A model generated the notes under the pieces. It did no database searches. It saw only the letters and a program-made list of their open reading frames with translations, and was not told where the DNA came from. A stretch of DNA of 19,063 nucleotides from Flavobacteriales bacterium (GTDB lineage: Bacteria; Bacteroidota; Bacteroidia; Flavobacteriales_F; PHOS-HE28), in assembly GCA_020437875.1 (NCBI GenBank), contig JAGQVR010000022.1, forward strand, positions 1-19,063. Reading direction: 5' to 3'. The translations under genes were made by a program, and so were the position numbers. Below, piece after piece: positions 7,535 to 14,481 of this stretch (the first letter of the stretch is position 1; each line of letters begins with the position of its first letter).

Positions 7535-8041
7535 TCAGAACTCCAGGATCTCGCGCCGCTTGGCCGGTTCGGTCCTTCGCGTGTGTTCCACCGCGACACA
7601 ACCACCACCGGGCTCAAAGCCGATGCTGCCCACCGGTCCTGCGAAGGCCAGCCCACCCATGAAGCGCTCCTGCTCCATGATCACGGCCAGCTTCACATGG
7701 CGCCTGTGCTGCTTGCTGAATCCACCGTCCTGCACGTTGCGTGTATCCACGGTGACCTCCTTGGGCACGTGCCCCGGCTTCTCGAAGCGCAGGAGCACCG
7801 CGCTCTCCGCCGGCAGGTCGATGTCGAAACGGCCGCTGTTGCTCACCCGTGCCGTGCTGCGCGCGCCATTCACCGCGACAACGATCGTTACATCGCTCAT
7901 CTCCAGGTCATCCACGTGCAGCCAGCCGGTCAACTGCACGGTGGCATTGGAGGCGTTGGTAGGTGGGGGCAGGGCATGGGCCGGGGTGGCCAGCAGGGCG
8001 ATGATGCCGAGCGGGGCCAGGAGGGTTCGTAGCTGTTCCAT
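7535..8041 (-). CDS. Secreted carboxypeptidase-regulatory-like (transthyretin-fold) small protein
   Basis: The protein has 168 residues. A signal peptide covers about residues 1-23 (hydrophobic core PLGIIALLATPAHA). The mature part (about 33-110) has the rhythm of a small beta-sandwich: LTGWLHVDDLEMSDVTIVV, then VSNSGRFDIDLP, LLRFEKPGHVPKEVTVDT. This resembles the carboxypeptidase regulatory-like fold common in Bacteroidota exported proteins. The C-terminal part is polar and Gly-rich (GFEPGGGC) with no recognised motif. No catalytic residues are visible, so a binding or structural role is likely. Its start codon directly abuts a heptamer repeat array (8042-8062), and a strong hairpin follows its stop. 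It is transcribed away from the GH3 gene. The fold call is by sequence rhythm only. Confidence 0.65.
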   Translation of the reverse strand: MEQLRTLLAPLGIIALLATPAHALPPPTNASNATVQLTGWLHVDDLEMSDVTIVVAVNGARSTARVSNSGRFDIDLPAESAVLLRFEKPGHVPKEVTVDTRNVQDGGFSKQHRRHVKLAVIMEQERFMGGLAFAGPVGSIGFEPGGGCVAVEHTRRTEPAKRREILEF

Positions 8042-8062
8042 GGGTTCGGGGTTCGTGGTTCC
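8042..8062. repeat. Three tandem 7-bp repeats (GGGTTCG-type)
   Basis: The units are GGGTTCG, GGGTTCG and TGGTTCC, with a decayed fourth, GGGGTAG (8063-8069). The array immediately precedes the minus-strand ATG at 8041, so it lies in the presumed 5' leader of that gene. It has the same 7-bp period as the unrelated array at 15771-15805. Confidence 0.6.
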
Positions 8063-8318
8063 GGGGTAGCGGTACGGACCCGATCATGGGATGTTGCGAC
8101 TGGGACCGCCCTGTTTCGACGGATGGGGAATAGGGCTCGGTGAGACCGGTGAAGCCATGGCCCGATGCACGGTTCCATTTCATGGTGATGTGACGCCCGA
8201 TGGGCTTCTACACTCCGTCCGCCAATACCAACTTGGTGACCAGCGTTCTCCAAATAGCTACGATCCGTCTGTTCACAACTGCCTCATTTCCCGGCGGGAG
8301 GCAGGCTTGGCACGGGGA

Positions 8319-8326
8319 TAGTTTCG
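8319..8326 (+). promoter_or_regulatory. Candidate -7 promoter box (TAGTTTCG) before the GH3 fusion gene
   Basis: TAGTTTCG is one base from TAnnTTTG and ends 9 nt before the ATG at 8336. No TTG is seen at the right distance. It has the same TAnnTTCG form as the boxes at 3752-3759 and 18336-18343. Confidence 0.4.
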
Positions 8327-8335
8327 CAGCATCTT

Positions 8336-11300
8336 ATGATCCGCAGGTTCCCCTTCATCGTCCTGCTGCTCGGTGCCACGCTCAGCCTGGGCAGCGCGCA
8401 GTCAATCCGCCGCAGTGAGTCAGGCACACCACCGCCCTTCCTGGACACGGCCACGCCTTGGGCCGATTCGGTCTTCAGTACCCTCGATCTGGACCAGCGC
8501 ATCGCGCAGCTGATGATGGTGGCGGCCTACAGCGACCGCGACGCCAAGCACGAACAGGGCATCGAGGACCTCATCCGTCAACGAAACATCGGCGGCATCA
8601 TCTTCTTCAAAGGCGGTCCGGCACGTCAGGCCAAGCTCACCAACCGTTTCCAGGCCGCTGCGAAGACGCCCTTGATGATCGGGATGGACCTGGAATGGGG
8701 GCTGGCCATGCGCCTGGACAGCACCATCCGCTTCCCGCGCCAGATGACCCTTGGTGCCTTGCAGAACGATTCGTTGATCGAGGAGATGGGCCTGGAGATC
8801 GCGCGCGAGATGCAGCGCCTGGGTGTGCACGTGAGCTTCAGCCCGGTGCTCGATGTGAACAACAACCCCGCGAACCCGGTGATCAACGACCGCAGCTTCG
8901 GGGAGGACCGCGAGCTCGTGGCGCGCAAGGGCATCGCCTACATGCGCGGCCTGCAGAACGGCGGGGTGATCGCCACGGCGAAACACTTCCCCGGTCATGG
9001 CGATACCGACACCGATTCGCACTTCGGCCTGCCGCTGATCGCGCACAGCCGCACCCGCCTCGATTCCCTGGAGCTCTATCCCTTTCAACGCATCGTGGAG
9101 GAGGGCATCGCAGCCATGATGGTGGCACACCTCGAAGTGCCGGCACTCGACAGTACCAAGGGACAGCCCAGCACCTTGAGCAAGCCCATCGTTAACGATC
9201 TGTTGGAGAAGGAGCTCGGCTTCCGCGGACTGGTCTTCACCGATGCGCTCAACATGAAGGGCGTGGCCAAGGCCGACAAGCCCGGCGAGATCGAGCTGCG
9301 TGCGCTGTTGGCGGGCAATGATGTGATGCTCTTCCCGCAGGATCCGGTGAAGGCGATCGAACGCATCAAACAGGCGGTGGACAGTGGTACCGTGGACCGC
9401 GCCATGATCGACCACAAATGCCTGAAGGTGCTCCGCGCGAAGGAGTGGGCGGGCCTCGCGAAGTTGAAGCGCGTGGAGACCAAGGACCTCTACGCCGACC
9501 TCAACACCATGCGTGGCAAGCTCCTGCGTCGCAACCTATACGCCGGAGCCATCACCGCGCTCAACGACCACCACAAGGCCATTCCCGTCGGTCGTCTGGA
9601 TACCTTGAAGATCGCCTCGTTGGTGATCGGCGATACCTTGGGGAATCCCTTCCAGACGAGCTTGCAGCGCTATGCGCCGGTGGCCCTGTTCCGCTGTGAC
9701 AAGTCGTTGAAACGAGACAGCCTCGAAGCCTTGTTGCGCAAGTTGGACCGTTACGACCGCGTAATTGTATCCGTACACAACACCACCTGGCGGGTGAATA
9801 AGGACTTCGGCGTGCCCGAAACATCGCTTGACATCATTCGCGAGGTGGCCGGTCGCAGGCCCACGATCTTCGCGCTCTTCGCCAATCCCTACCGCCTCTC
9901 CAAAGCGTACGGTGCGCAGTTGATGAGCTCCGTGATGGTGGGCTACGAGGAGACGGAGGAGACGCAGGACCTCATGGCGCAGGCCATCTTCGGCGCGATC
10001 GGGGTGGATGGCAAATTGCCGATCACCGCTTCCTCCTTCTACAAATGCGGCGATGGACGCACCTTCAAGCCGAACGGCCGCATGGCCTACACGCTGCCCG
10101 AGGCGCTCGGAATCAGCAGTGCCGACCTGCGCGGCATCGACGCGGTGGTGAAGCAGGGGGTCGAGGCACAGGCCTACCCCGGTTGCGAGGTCTTCGTTGC
10201 CGTGGATGGTCAGGTGGTCTTCAACCAGGCCTATGGCCACACCACCTACGAGAAGAAGCGCAAGGTGCGGCCGGATGACATATACGATCTCGCGAGCATC
10301 ACCAAGGTGGCGAGCACCACCATCGCCTTGATGCACCTGGTGGACGACGGCAAACTGGACCTGGACAAGCCGTTGGGCCACTACCTGCCCGAACTGGAGG
10401 ATATGAGCAGCGCCCATGCCCGCATGGACTTCCGCGACATCCTCACACACCAGGCCGGGCTCAAGGCCTTCGTTCCCTTCTACACCAAGTTGCTGAAGGA
10501 CGGCAAACTGCGCAGTGAACTCGTCTCCGATACCGCCACGGAGAAGTACACGGTGCGCGTGGCGAACAAGCTCTATATCCCGCAAGCCTACAAGGACAGC
10601 ATGTTCACCTGGGTGGTGAACACACCGCTCGATAGGAAGGGGGAGTATGTGTACAGCGACATGGGCTACTACTTGTTGCAGGAGGTGATCGAACGGATCA
10701 CGGGCATGTCGCTCGATCGCTATGTGAGCACCACCTTCTACCGACCGATGGGCGCGAACACCATCGGTTACAAGCCTTGGGAACGTTTCCCCTTGGGCCG
10801 GATCGCCCCGACCGAGTATGACCTGAACTTCCGTATGCGGCAGATCCAGGGTGATGTGCACGACCCCGGTGCCGCGATGAAGGGTGGTGTGGCGGGTCAT
10901 GCCGGGCTCTTCAGCAATGCCAATGACCTGGGCATGGTGATGCAGATGCTTGCGAACGGTGGCAGCTACGGCGGGCGCCGTTACCTCAGCGAGAACGTGG
11001 TGAAGGAGTTCACCAAGTGCCAGTTCTGCTCGTCGAGTGGAACGGGCAATCGCCGCGGTCTTGGCTGGGACAGGCCGGTGCGTGGGAAGGGAGGACCCAC
11101 GTGCGAGTGTGTGAGCTATGCGAGCTTCGGCCATACCGGTTTCACCGGTACCATGGCCTGGGTGGACCCGGACCAGCACGTGGTCTATGTCTTTTTGAGC
11201 AACCGGGTATACCCGAACGCCACCACGAACAAGCTCGCATCAATGGGGATCCGTACGAAGATCCAGGAGGTGGTACACGATGCCGTGGCCGCACGTGTGA

Positions 11301-11347
11301 AGGCGGTCCGAACCGATGCCAAGCCGACGGACAGGATCGGGCGTTGA
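8336..11347 (+). CDS. Periplasmic GH3 glycosidase (NagZ-like) fused to a beta-lactamase-family serine hydrolase
   Basis: The protein has 1003 residues. The signal peptide is at about 1-21 (MIRRFPFIVLLLGATLSLGSA). The N-terminal GH3 domain (about 45-370) has the NagZ-type loop KHFPGHGDTDTDSH (K216-H229, supplying the Asp-His acid/base dyad) and FTDALNMKGV with nucleophile D303. A GH3 C-terminal alpha/beta domain spans about 395-590. The last ~390 residues are a class C beta-lactamase/penicillin-binding-like serine hydrolase with S654xxK657 (ASITKVAST) and Y773-S-D (VYSDMGYY). GH3 NagZ enzymes remove beta-linked N-acetylglucosamine from muropeptides. The serine hydrolase partner could act on D-amino-acid peptide bonds or esters of the same cell-wall fragments (inference). 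All catalytic residues are present, the frame is uninterrupted, and this fused architecture is known in Bacteroidota. Codon usage matches its neighbours. It appears to be a single-gene transcription unit. Confidence 0.93.
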   Translation: MIRRFPFIVLLLGATLSLGSAQSIRRSESGTPPPFLDTATPWADSVFSTLDLDQRIAQLMMVAAYSDRDAKHEQGIEDLIRQRNIGGIIFFKGGPARQAKLTNRFQAAAKTPLMIGMDLEWGLAMRLDSTIRFPRQMTLGALQNDSLIEEMGLEIAREMQRLGVHVSFSPVLDVNNNPANPVINDRSFGEDRELVARKGIAYMRGLQNGGVIATAKHFPGHGDTDTDSHFGLPLIAHSRTRLDSLELYPFQRIVEEGIAAMMVAHLEVPALDSTKGQPSTLSKPIVNDLLEKELGFRGLVFTDALNMKGVAKADKPGEIELRALLAGNDVMLFPQDPVKAIERIKQAVDSGTVDRAMIDHKCLKVLRAKEWAGLAKLKRVETKDLYADLNTMRGKLLRRNLYAGAITALNDHHKAIPVGRLDTLKIASLVIGDTLGNPFQTSLQRYAPVALFRCDKSLKRDSLEALLRKLDRYDRVIVSVHNTTWRVNKDFGVPETSLDIIREVAGRRPTIFALFANPYRLSKAYGAQLMSSVMVGYEETEETQDLMAQAIFGAIGVDGKLPITASSFYKCGDGRTFKPNGRMAYTLPEALGISSADLRGIDAVVKQGVEAQAYPGCEVFVAVDGQVVFNQAYGHTTYEKKRKVRPDDIYDLASITKVASTTIALMHLVDDGKLDLDKPLGHYLPELEDMSSAHARMDFRDILTHQAGLKAFVPFYTKLLKDGKLRSELVSDTATEKYTVRVANKLYIPQAYKDSMFTWVVNTPLDRKGEYVYSDMGYYLLQEVIERITGMSLDRYVSTTFYRPMGANTIGYKPWERFPLGRIAPTEYDLNFRMRQIQGDVHDPGAAMKGGVAGHAGLFSNANDLGMVMQMLANGGSYGGRRYLSENVVKEFTKCQFCSSSGTGNRRGLGWDRPVRGKGGPTCECVSYASFGHTGFTGTMAWVDPDQHVVYVFLSNRVYPNATTNKLASMGIRTKIQEVVHDAVAARVKAVRTDAKPTDRIGR

Positions 11348-11454
11348 GCCCTTCCGGTGCCGAGAGCCTACCGATCGTCCGCCTCTTCTTCCGTTCATCC
11401 GACCGTACGTCGTTGCACGTTCCGTTGTGAGCATCTTCACATTGAACTTGCGAC

Positions 11455-11949
11455 ATGACCATGCCGAACCCGCTTCGTTTCGAGCGCCCCGATAAGCGGA
11501 CGTGGAGCCTTGTTGACGGCAACGGCAAATTGCTCGGTAGTTTGGTCAAGCCGTCGTGGTTCAGCCAGCGCGTGGAACTGACGACGGCTTCCGGGCTCTA
11601 CGAGGTGAAGAGCTTGAAGCCCTTGAGCATGGCCATCGGGCTCTTCTTCGGCGACGTGCCCTTGCGCGTCGCACGGAGCAAGTGGCGTGGTGTGGAGGTG
11701 AGCGGTGCGGATGGTCAGTTGCTCTATCGTTTGGTGCGCAAGAACATCTTCTCCAGCGTTCATCGGATCCTGGATGCGGAGGGCACTGAGCGGTATACGA
11801 TCAAGAGTCGTGTGCGGTGGTCACGATTCACGTGTGATCATGAATTGCAGCACACCGGTGGTGATGCGCTCGAACCCTTGGACCTGCTCTTCCTACTCCA
11901 GGTCATCATCATTCAGCAGGATCGTGCTGCTGCTGCAGCAGCAGCCTGA
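11455..11949 (+). CDS. Conserved-looking protein of unknown function with polyalanine C-terminus
   Basis: The protein has 164 residues and no signal peptide. The body alternates short beta-like segments with recurring 'dG.ll..l' turns (LVDGNGKLLGSLVKPSWFSQ, VSGADGQLLYRLVRKN, ILDAEGTERYTIK). This is reminiscent of tubby-C-terminal/LURP-one-like folds, but I cannot assign it. A hydrophobic stretch near the end (LEPLDLLFLLQVIIIQQ) is followed by DR and seven alanines. The last alanines are encoded by a perfect palindrome (11926-11945). The stop codon abuts the convergent tspO stop with no gap. The start could be M1 (11455) or M3 (11461). The 107-bp gap upstream of it shows no clear promoter. That it is a real gene is supported by its length, normal composition and lack of an overlapping competitor. 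Confidence 0.7.
   Translation: MTMPNPLRFERPDKRTWSLVDGNGKLLGSLVKPSWFSQRVELTTASGLYEVKSLKPLSMAIGLFFGDVPLRVARSKWRGVEVSGADGQLLYRLVRKNIFSSVHRILDAEGTERYTIKSRVRWSRFTCDHELQHTGGDALEPLDLLFLLQVIIIQQDRAAAAAAA
11926..11945. repeat. Perfect 20-bp palindrome at a convergent gene junction
   Basis: GCTGCTGCTG-CAGCAGCAGC is its own reverse complement. It encodes the polyalanine tail of the + strand gene and ends one base before that gene's TGA (11947-11949); the stop of tspO on the other strand is at 11952-11950. RNA from either strand could fold into a stem, so it may act as a bidirectional terminator. There is no T-run, so this is a suggestion only. Confidence 0.5.
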
Positions 11950-12429
11950 TCAGTTCAGGTATACAATGGCAGCGTTCAACACCGTTGCGAAAGAGACCCA
12001 TGCGAGGTAGGGATAGAGCAGCCAGGCCGCCCGCACATCAACGGGGCGGAAGGCGCGGATGCAGAGACCAATGGCGAAGAGTAGCAGCACGATGACCACG
12101 AGCGCCCCCACCGGTGATCGGAGGCCGAAGAAGACCAGACTCCAGACCAGGTTCAGGCCGAACTGGAACGCGTAGTACCATAAAGCCTTTCGCTGTTGAT
12201 GGGGATCGTGGCCGTTGGTCCACACCATGGCGGCGGCCGTCCCCATCAGCATGTAGAGCACGGTCCACACCGGGCCGAACACCACGTTCGGCGGGTTGAA
12301 CCACGGCTTCTCGAGTCCGGCGTACCAGGTGTCAATGGCCCCCACTGTGACCAGTCCGCTCAAGCTGCCGAGCAGGACGGTGCCGAAGATGCCGATGACG
12401 TAGCGAACGAGGGGGGAGGGGGATCGCAT
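11950..12429 (-). CDS. tspO: TspO/MBR family tryptophan-rich sensory protein
   Basis: The protein has 159 residues, the normal length for TspO, with five hydrophobic helices. Family hallmarks are WYAGLEKPWFNPPNVVFGPV in the first loop, then WTVLYMLMGTAAAMVW, FQFGLNLVWSLVFFGL, and the closing PYLAWVSFATVLNAAIVYLN that forms part of the porphyrin/cholesterol-binding pocket. TspO is an inner (cytoplasmic) membrane protein in most bacteria; it binds tetrapyrroles and is linked to stress signalling and porphyrin handling. It is downstream of the SIMPL-like gene by 28 bp on the same strand. A weak -7-like TAGCTTGG (12434-12441) lies 4 nt before the ATG, so it may have its own promoter. The family call is firm. 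Confidence 0.95.
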   Translation of the reverse strand: MRSPSPLVRYVIGIFGTVLLGSLSGLVTVGAIDTWYAGLEKPWFNPPNVVFGPVWTVLYMLMGTAAAMVWTNGHDPHQQRKALWYYAFQFGLNLVWSLVFFGLRSPVGALVVIVLLLFAIGLCIRAFRPVDVRAAWLLYPYLAWVSFATVLNAAIVYLN

Positions 12430-12457
12430 GCCACCAAGCTAGCGATCCCCGTGCCGC

Positions 12458-13447
12458 TCACTTCATGCTCAACTCCTTCACGTTCCCGTCCGGGGTGATG
12501 AGCATGTACTTCATGATCTCCTTCACCTCCTTCTGCTTCTCCTTCTCCTTGAAGGCTTCGGGCAGCTGGCAGTACATCGTTAGGTTGTACGTGTACTGCA
12601 CCGGTGGCTCGGTGATGTCGGCATGTAGCACGATGTCGAAGTTCTGGTAGGGGACCTTGTTGTAGAACAACGTATTGCTCTTCTTCACGTCATTGATCAC
12701 CTGGCCCTTGCGCCGGCTGTTGAGGCTGGTCTGCGTGCGGCTCTGGTAGGCGGTGTAACGGTCCAGTGGGAAGTAGGCGCCGTTCTTCTCCGCTGCGGTG
12801 CGGTGGCTCTCCTTCACCTGCAGGCCCAGCTTGTCGAAGTTGTCCAGCTTCTGTTGCAGCAGCTTCGTGGCGAATAGCCGCAACGTATCGTAGCAGGCGC
12901 TCTGTTGGTGCACGAAGAAGTCCACCTTCACCAGATCGTAGATCTCCTCCTTCGCCGCCGCGGTCACGAGCTTGTCCAGGATGCGCGCATCGCGGAACTT
13001 CACATGGATGTTCTTCTGGATCTCGAAGCCCGCCGGCACTTCCTGGTAGGTGGTGCTGAAGAGCTTCCTCGTCGTCTCGATCTCGTACACCGGTACGAAG
13101 GAGAGCATATCGGCGAACACGTCGGCCTCTTTCACCCCTTCCTTCTTCACCCGTGCGGTGAAGCCGCTGATGCGTTTGTTCATCAGGCTGTCGGCCTCCT
13201 CGGCGCTCTGCCCCAGCTGCGTGATGTGGAATATGGCTAGGTAGCTGTCCGCACGCATGTTCATCATCGCATTCACCTCCAGCACCAACATGTTGCCTTG
13301 GACGGTGGCCTTCACGGGTTGCTCGGCTTGTTGGAAGAAGATGCGGCTGTTCTGCTCGTACATCAGGTTGCCCATGGCCTGTGGGCGGGCGAGCGTGGCG
13401 AGCAGCAGGGCGGGAACGAGTAGGAACGAACGGGTCAGGACGTGCAT
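12458..13447 (-). CDS. Secreted SIMPL/DUF541-like protein
   Basis: The protein has 329 residues with a signal peptide (about 1-24). From about residue 45 to 190 the pattern matches the SIMPL (DUF541) family: VKATVQGNMLVLEVNAMM at the start, a helix with AEEADSLMNKRISGFTARVK, then GVKEADVFADMLSFVPVYE, YQEVPAGFEIQKNIHVKFRD, and a helix LDKLVTAAAKEEIYDLVKVDFF. SIMPL proteins form oligomeric periplasmic assemblies of poorly known function. The C-terminal third is polar and ends in a Lys/Glu-rich helix (FKEKEKQKEVKEIMKYM) and a short strand, which is unusual beside the basic SIMPL length and may be a separate module. Two GATCGGT copies (13448-13454, 13463-13469) lie directly upstream of the ATG. 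The family assignment is by motif rhythm only. Confidence 0.6.
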   Translation of the reverse strand: MHVLTRSFLLVPALLLATLARPQAMGNLMYEQNSRIFFQQAEQPVKATVQGNMLVLEVNAMMNMRADSYLAIFHITQLGQSAEEADSLMNKRISGFTARVKKEGVKEADVFADMLSFVPVYEIETTRKLFSTTYQEVPAGFEIQKNIHVKFRDARILDKLVTAAAKEEIYDLVKVDFFVHQQSACYDTLRLFATKLLQQKLDNFDKLGLQVKESHRTAAEKNGAYFPLDRYTAYQSRTQTSLNSRRKGQVINDVKKSNTLFYNKVPYQNFDIVLHADITEPPVQYTYNLTMYCQLPEAFKEKEKQKEVKEIMKYMLITPDGNVKELSMK

Positions 13448-13490
13448 GATCGGTGTTTAGGCGATCGGTACACGTGGCGGCGCGGCAGGT

Positions 13491-13850
13491 TCAACCGTGG
13501 TACACGCGTGAGGCCACGATCAGGCCGTCACGCACCTCCAGCACTTCGCCCACGCGCAGGTCCTCCTCGCCGGACACATGCCGGATGTACTCCATGAAGA
13601 CCTGCTCCTCGTCCGCGGTGAGTTTCACCACTTCGTAGTTCAAGCTGGGCAGCCGCTCGAAGGCATCGCGCCACCAGCTGCGCAGCGCTTCCTTGCCGGT
13701 GATCAAGCCATTCGTCTCCGGATGACGCAGCTTCAACTTCGGGCTGAAGTGCTCCGCATCGTCAGCGTAGAGCGCGAGCAAAGCCTCGAGGTCGTGCGCG
13801 TTGAATGCGGCGAACCACCGGAGGGCGATGGACTTGTTGGCCGCGCTCAT
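13491..13850 (-). CDS. SnoaL-like / NTF2-like nuclear transport factor 2 family protein
   Basis: The protein has 119 residues starting at the ATG at 13850 (MSAANKSIALRWFAAFNAHD). The frame stays open upstream to 13973, but that extension reads across the higA gene and has no NTF2-like character, so the shorter start is preferred. The 'W..AfnahDleallalyaddaehfsP' opening, GKEALRSWWRDAFERLP and the final strands V.EVRDGLIVASRVYHG are typical of the SnoaL/NTF2-like cone fold. Such proteins are small-molecule-binding domains or isomerase/hydrolase-like enzymes with diverse substrates; the substrate here is unknown. It begins 7 bp after the higA stop, so it is likely to be read through from the toxin-antitoxin promoter. 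No toxin-antitoxin function is implied by the fold. Confidence 0.85.
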   Translation of the reverse strand: MSAANKSIALRWFAAFNAHDLEALLALYADDAEHFSPKLKLRHPETNGLITGKEALRSWWRDAFERLPSLNYEVVKLTADEEQVFMEYIRHVSGEEDLRVGEVLEVRDGLIVASRVYHG

Positions 13851-13857
13851 CGCCCGA

Positions 13858-14157
13858 TCAGGCTGCGTTCCGGTCTTGTGGGACGATCCCGTCCAACTCG
13901 CTCCGTTTGGCAAGCATGGCCTCTTCGATGTCGAAGTCATCCTGCAGACCCAGCCAGAACTTGGCCGATACACCGAAGTACTTCGAAAGCCTGATCGCCG
14001 TGTCGGCTGTGATCCGTCGCTGGCCTTTCAGGATCTCGGAAATGCGGGTCTGCGGGATGCCGATGTCCTTGGACAAACGGTAGGCGGTGATGGCCATGGG
14101 GCTCAGGAATTCCTCCTGAAGGACCGTGCCCGGATGGATGTTCGTCAGTCGTTTCAT
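13858..14157 (-). CDS. higA: HigA family antitoxin (XRE-type HTH)
   Basis: The protein has 99 residues, counted from the ATG at 14157 (MKRLTNIHPGTVLQEEFLSP). This is the characteristic HigA opening 'HPG..L.eefl.p'. The upstream open frame to 14229 would overlap higB and is rejected. A helix-turn-helix spans about residues 22-62 (AYRLSKDIGIPQTRISEILK, then GQRRITADTAIRLSKYFGVS), followed by the family's FWLGLQDDFDIEEA. HigA binds and neutralises the HigB ribosome-dependent mRNA interferase and represses the operon. The toxin gene lies upstream with a 5-bp gap, the inverted order typical of higBA. Direct repeats overlapping the higB promoter are candidate operator sites. Confidence 0.95.
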   Translation of the reverse strand: MKRLTNIHPGTVLQEEFLSPMAITAYRLSKDIGIPQTRISEILKGQRRITADTAIRLSKYFGVSAKFWLGLQDDFDIEEAMLAKRSELDGIVPQDRNAA

Positions 14158-14162
14158 GGCCT

Positions 14163-14444
14163 TCAGTGATAGTCGATGATCTCCACTTCCGAAGCCGTGC
14201 CGTTCTTCCACTTGAAGATGATCCGCCACTGGTCGTTGATCCGTATGCTGTGGTGGCCCTTCAGACCACCTGCCAACTTTTCCAACCGGTTCGCCGGTGG
14301 AACGCGCAGATCGGTCAGGTCCTGTGCGTTGTTGAGCATTCTGAGTTTTCTTCGAGCGACTTCCTGTATCGATGGCGGAAGATCCTTGACCCGTTCGCCG
14401 GCCCAGATGCGTTCCGTGCTCTTGGACCCGAAGCTGCTGATCAT
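14163..14444 (-). CDS. higB: HigB family toxin (RelE/ParE superfamily mRNA interferase)
   Basis: The protein has 93 residues, the full family length. The sequence follows the HigB pattern: MISSFGSKSTERIW, then ARRKLRMLNNAQDLTDLRVP, NRLEKLAGGLKGHHSIRIND (R68, N70), QWRIIFKW (W73, R74) and the terminal VEIIDYH (D91, H93). HigB toxins cleave mRNA on the translating ribosome. The conserved basic and C-terminal His positions are present, so the toxin looks intact. It is the first gene of the leftward higB-higA-SnoaL-like run. Its start (ATG at 14444) lies 33 bp beyond the stop of the RNA methyltransferase gene, with a TATCTTTG box between. Confidence 0.95.
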   Translation of the reverse strand: MISSFGSKSTERIWAGERVKDLPPSIQEVARRKLRMLNNAQDLTDLRVPPANRLEKLAGGLKGHHSIRINDQWRIIFKWKNGTASEVEIIDYH

Positions 14445-14457
14445 GGTCTCGACCTAC

Positions 14458-14481
14458 GATACTAACGCCAAAGATAACTAA
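14458..14481 (-). promoter_or_regulatory. higB promoter -7 box with overlapping direct repeats (candidate operator)
   Basis: On the minus strand TATCTTTG (14476-14469) is a perfect TAnnTTTG box ending 24 nt before the higB ATG. On the plus strand GATACTAA (14458-14465) and GATAACTAA (14473-14481) form near-identical direct copies 15 bp apart that flank and overlap the box, suitable for HigA binding. No clear -33 TTG is present. The -33 region would fall inside the 3' end of the methyltransferase gene. Confidence 0.45.

Noticed and set aside
9536..11179. 547-codon open frame on the minus strand inside the GH3 fusion gene
   Set aside because: It lies fully antisense to a gene with clear catalytic motifs on the + strand; its product is His- and Val-rich with no recognisable domain, a usual effect of GC-rich codon bias.
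8336..11347. Chimeric assembly joining two genes
   Set aside because: The frame is continuous, the linker is normal, and the same GH3 plus serine hydrolase order is known in Bacteroidota.
13851..13973. N-terminal extension of the SnoaL-like gene to an upstream ATG
   Set aside because: The extra residues read across the higA gene in another frame and lack NTF2-like character; the ATG at 13850 gives the family's normal start.
14158..14229. N-terminal extension of higA
   Set aside because: It would overlap the end of higB; the family's conserved opening begins at the ATG at 14157.
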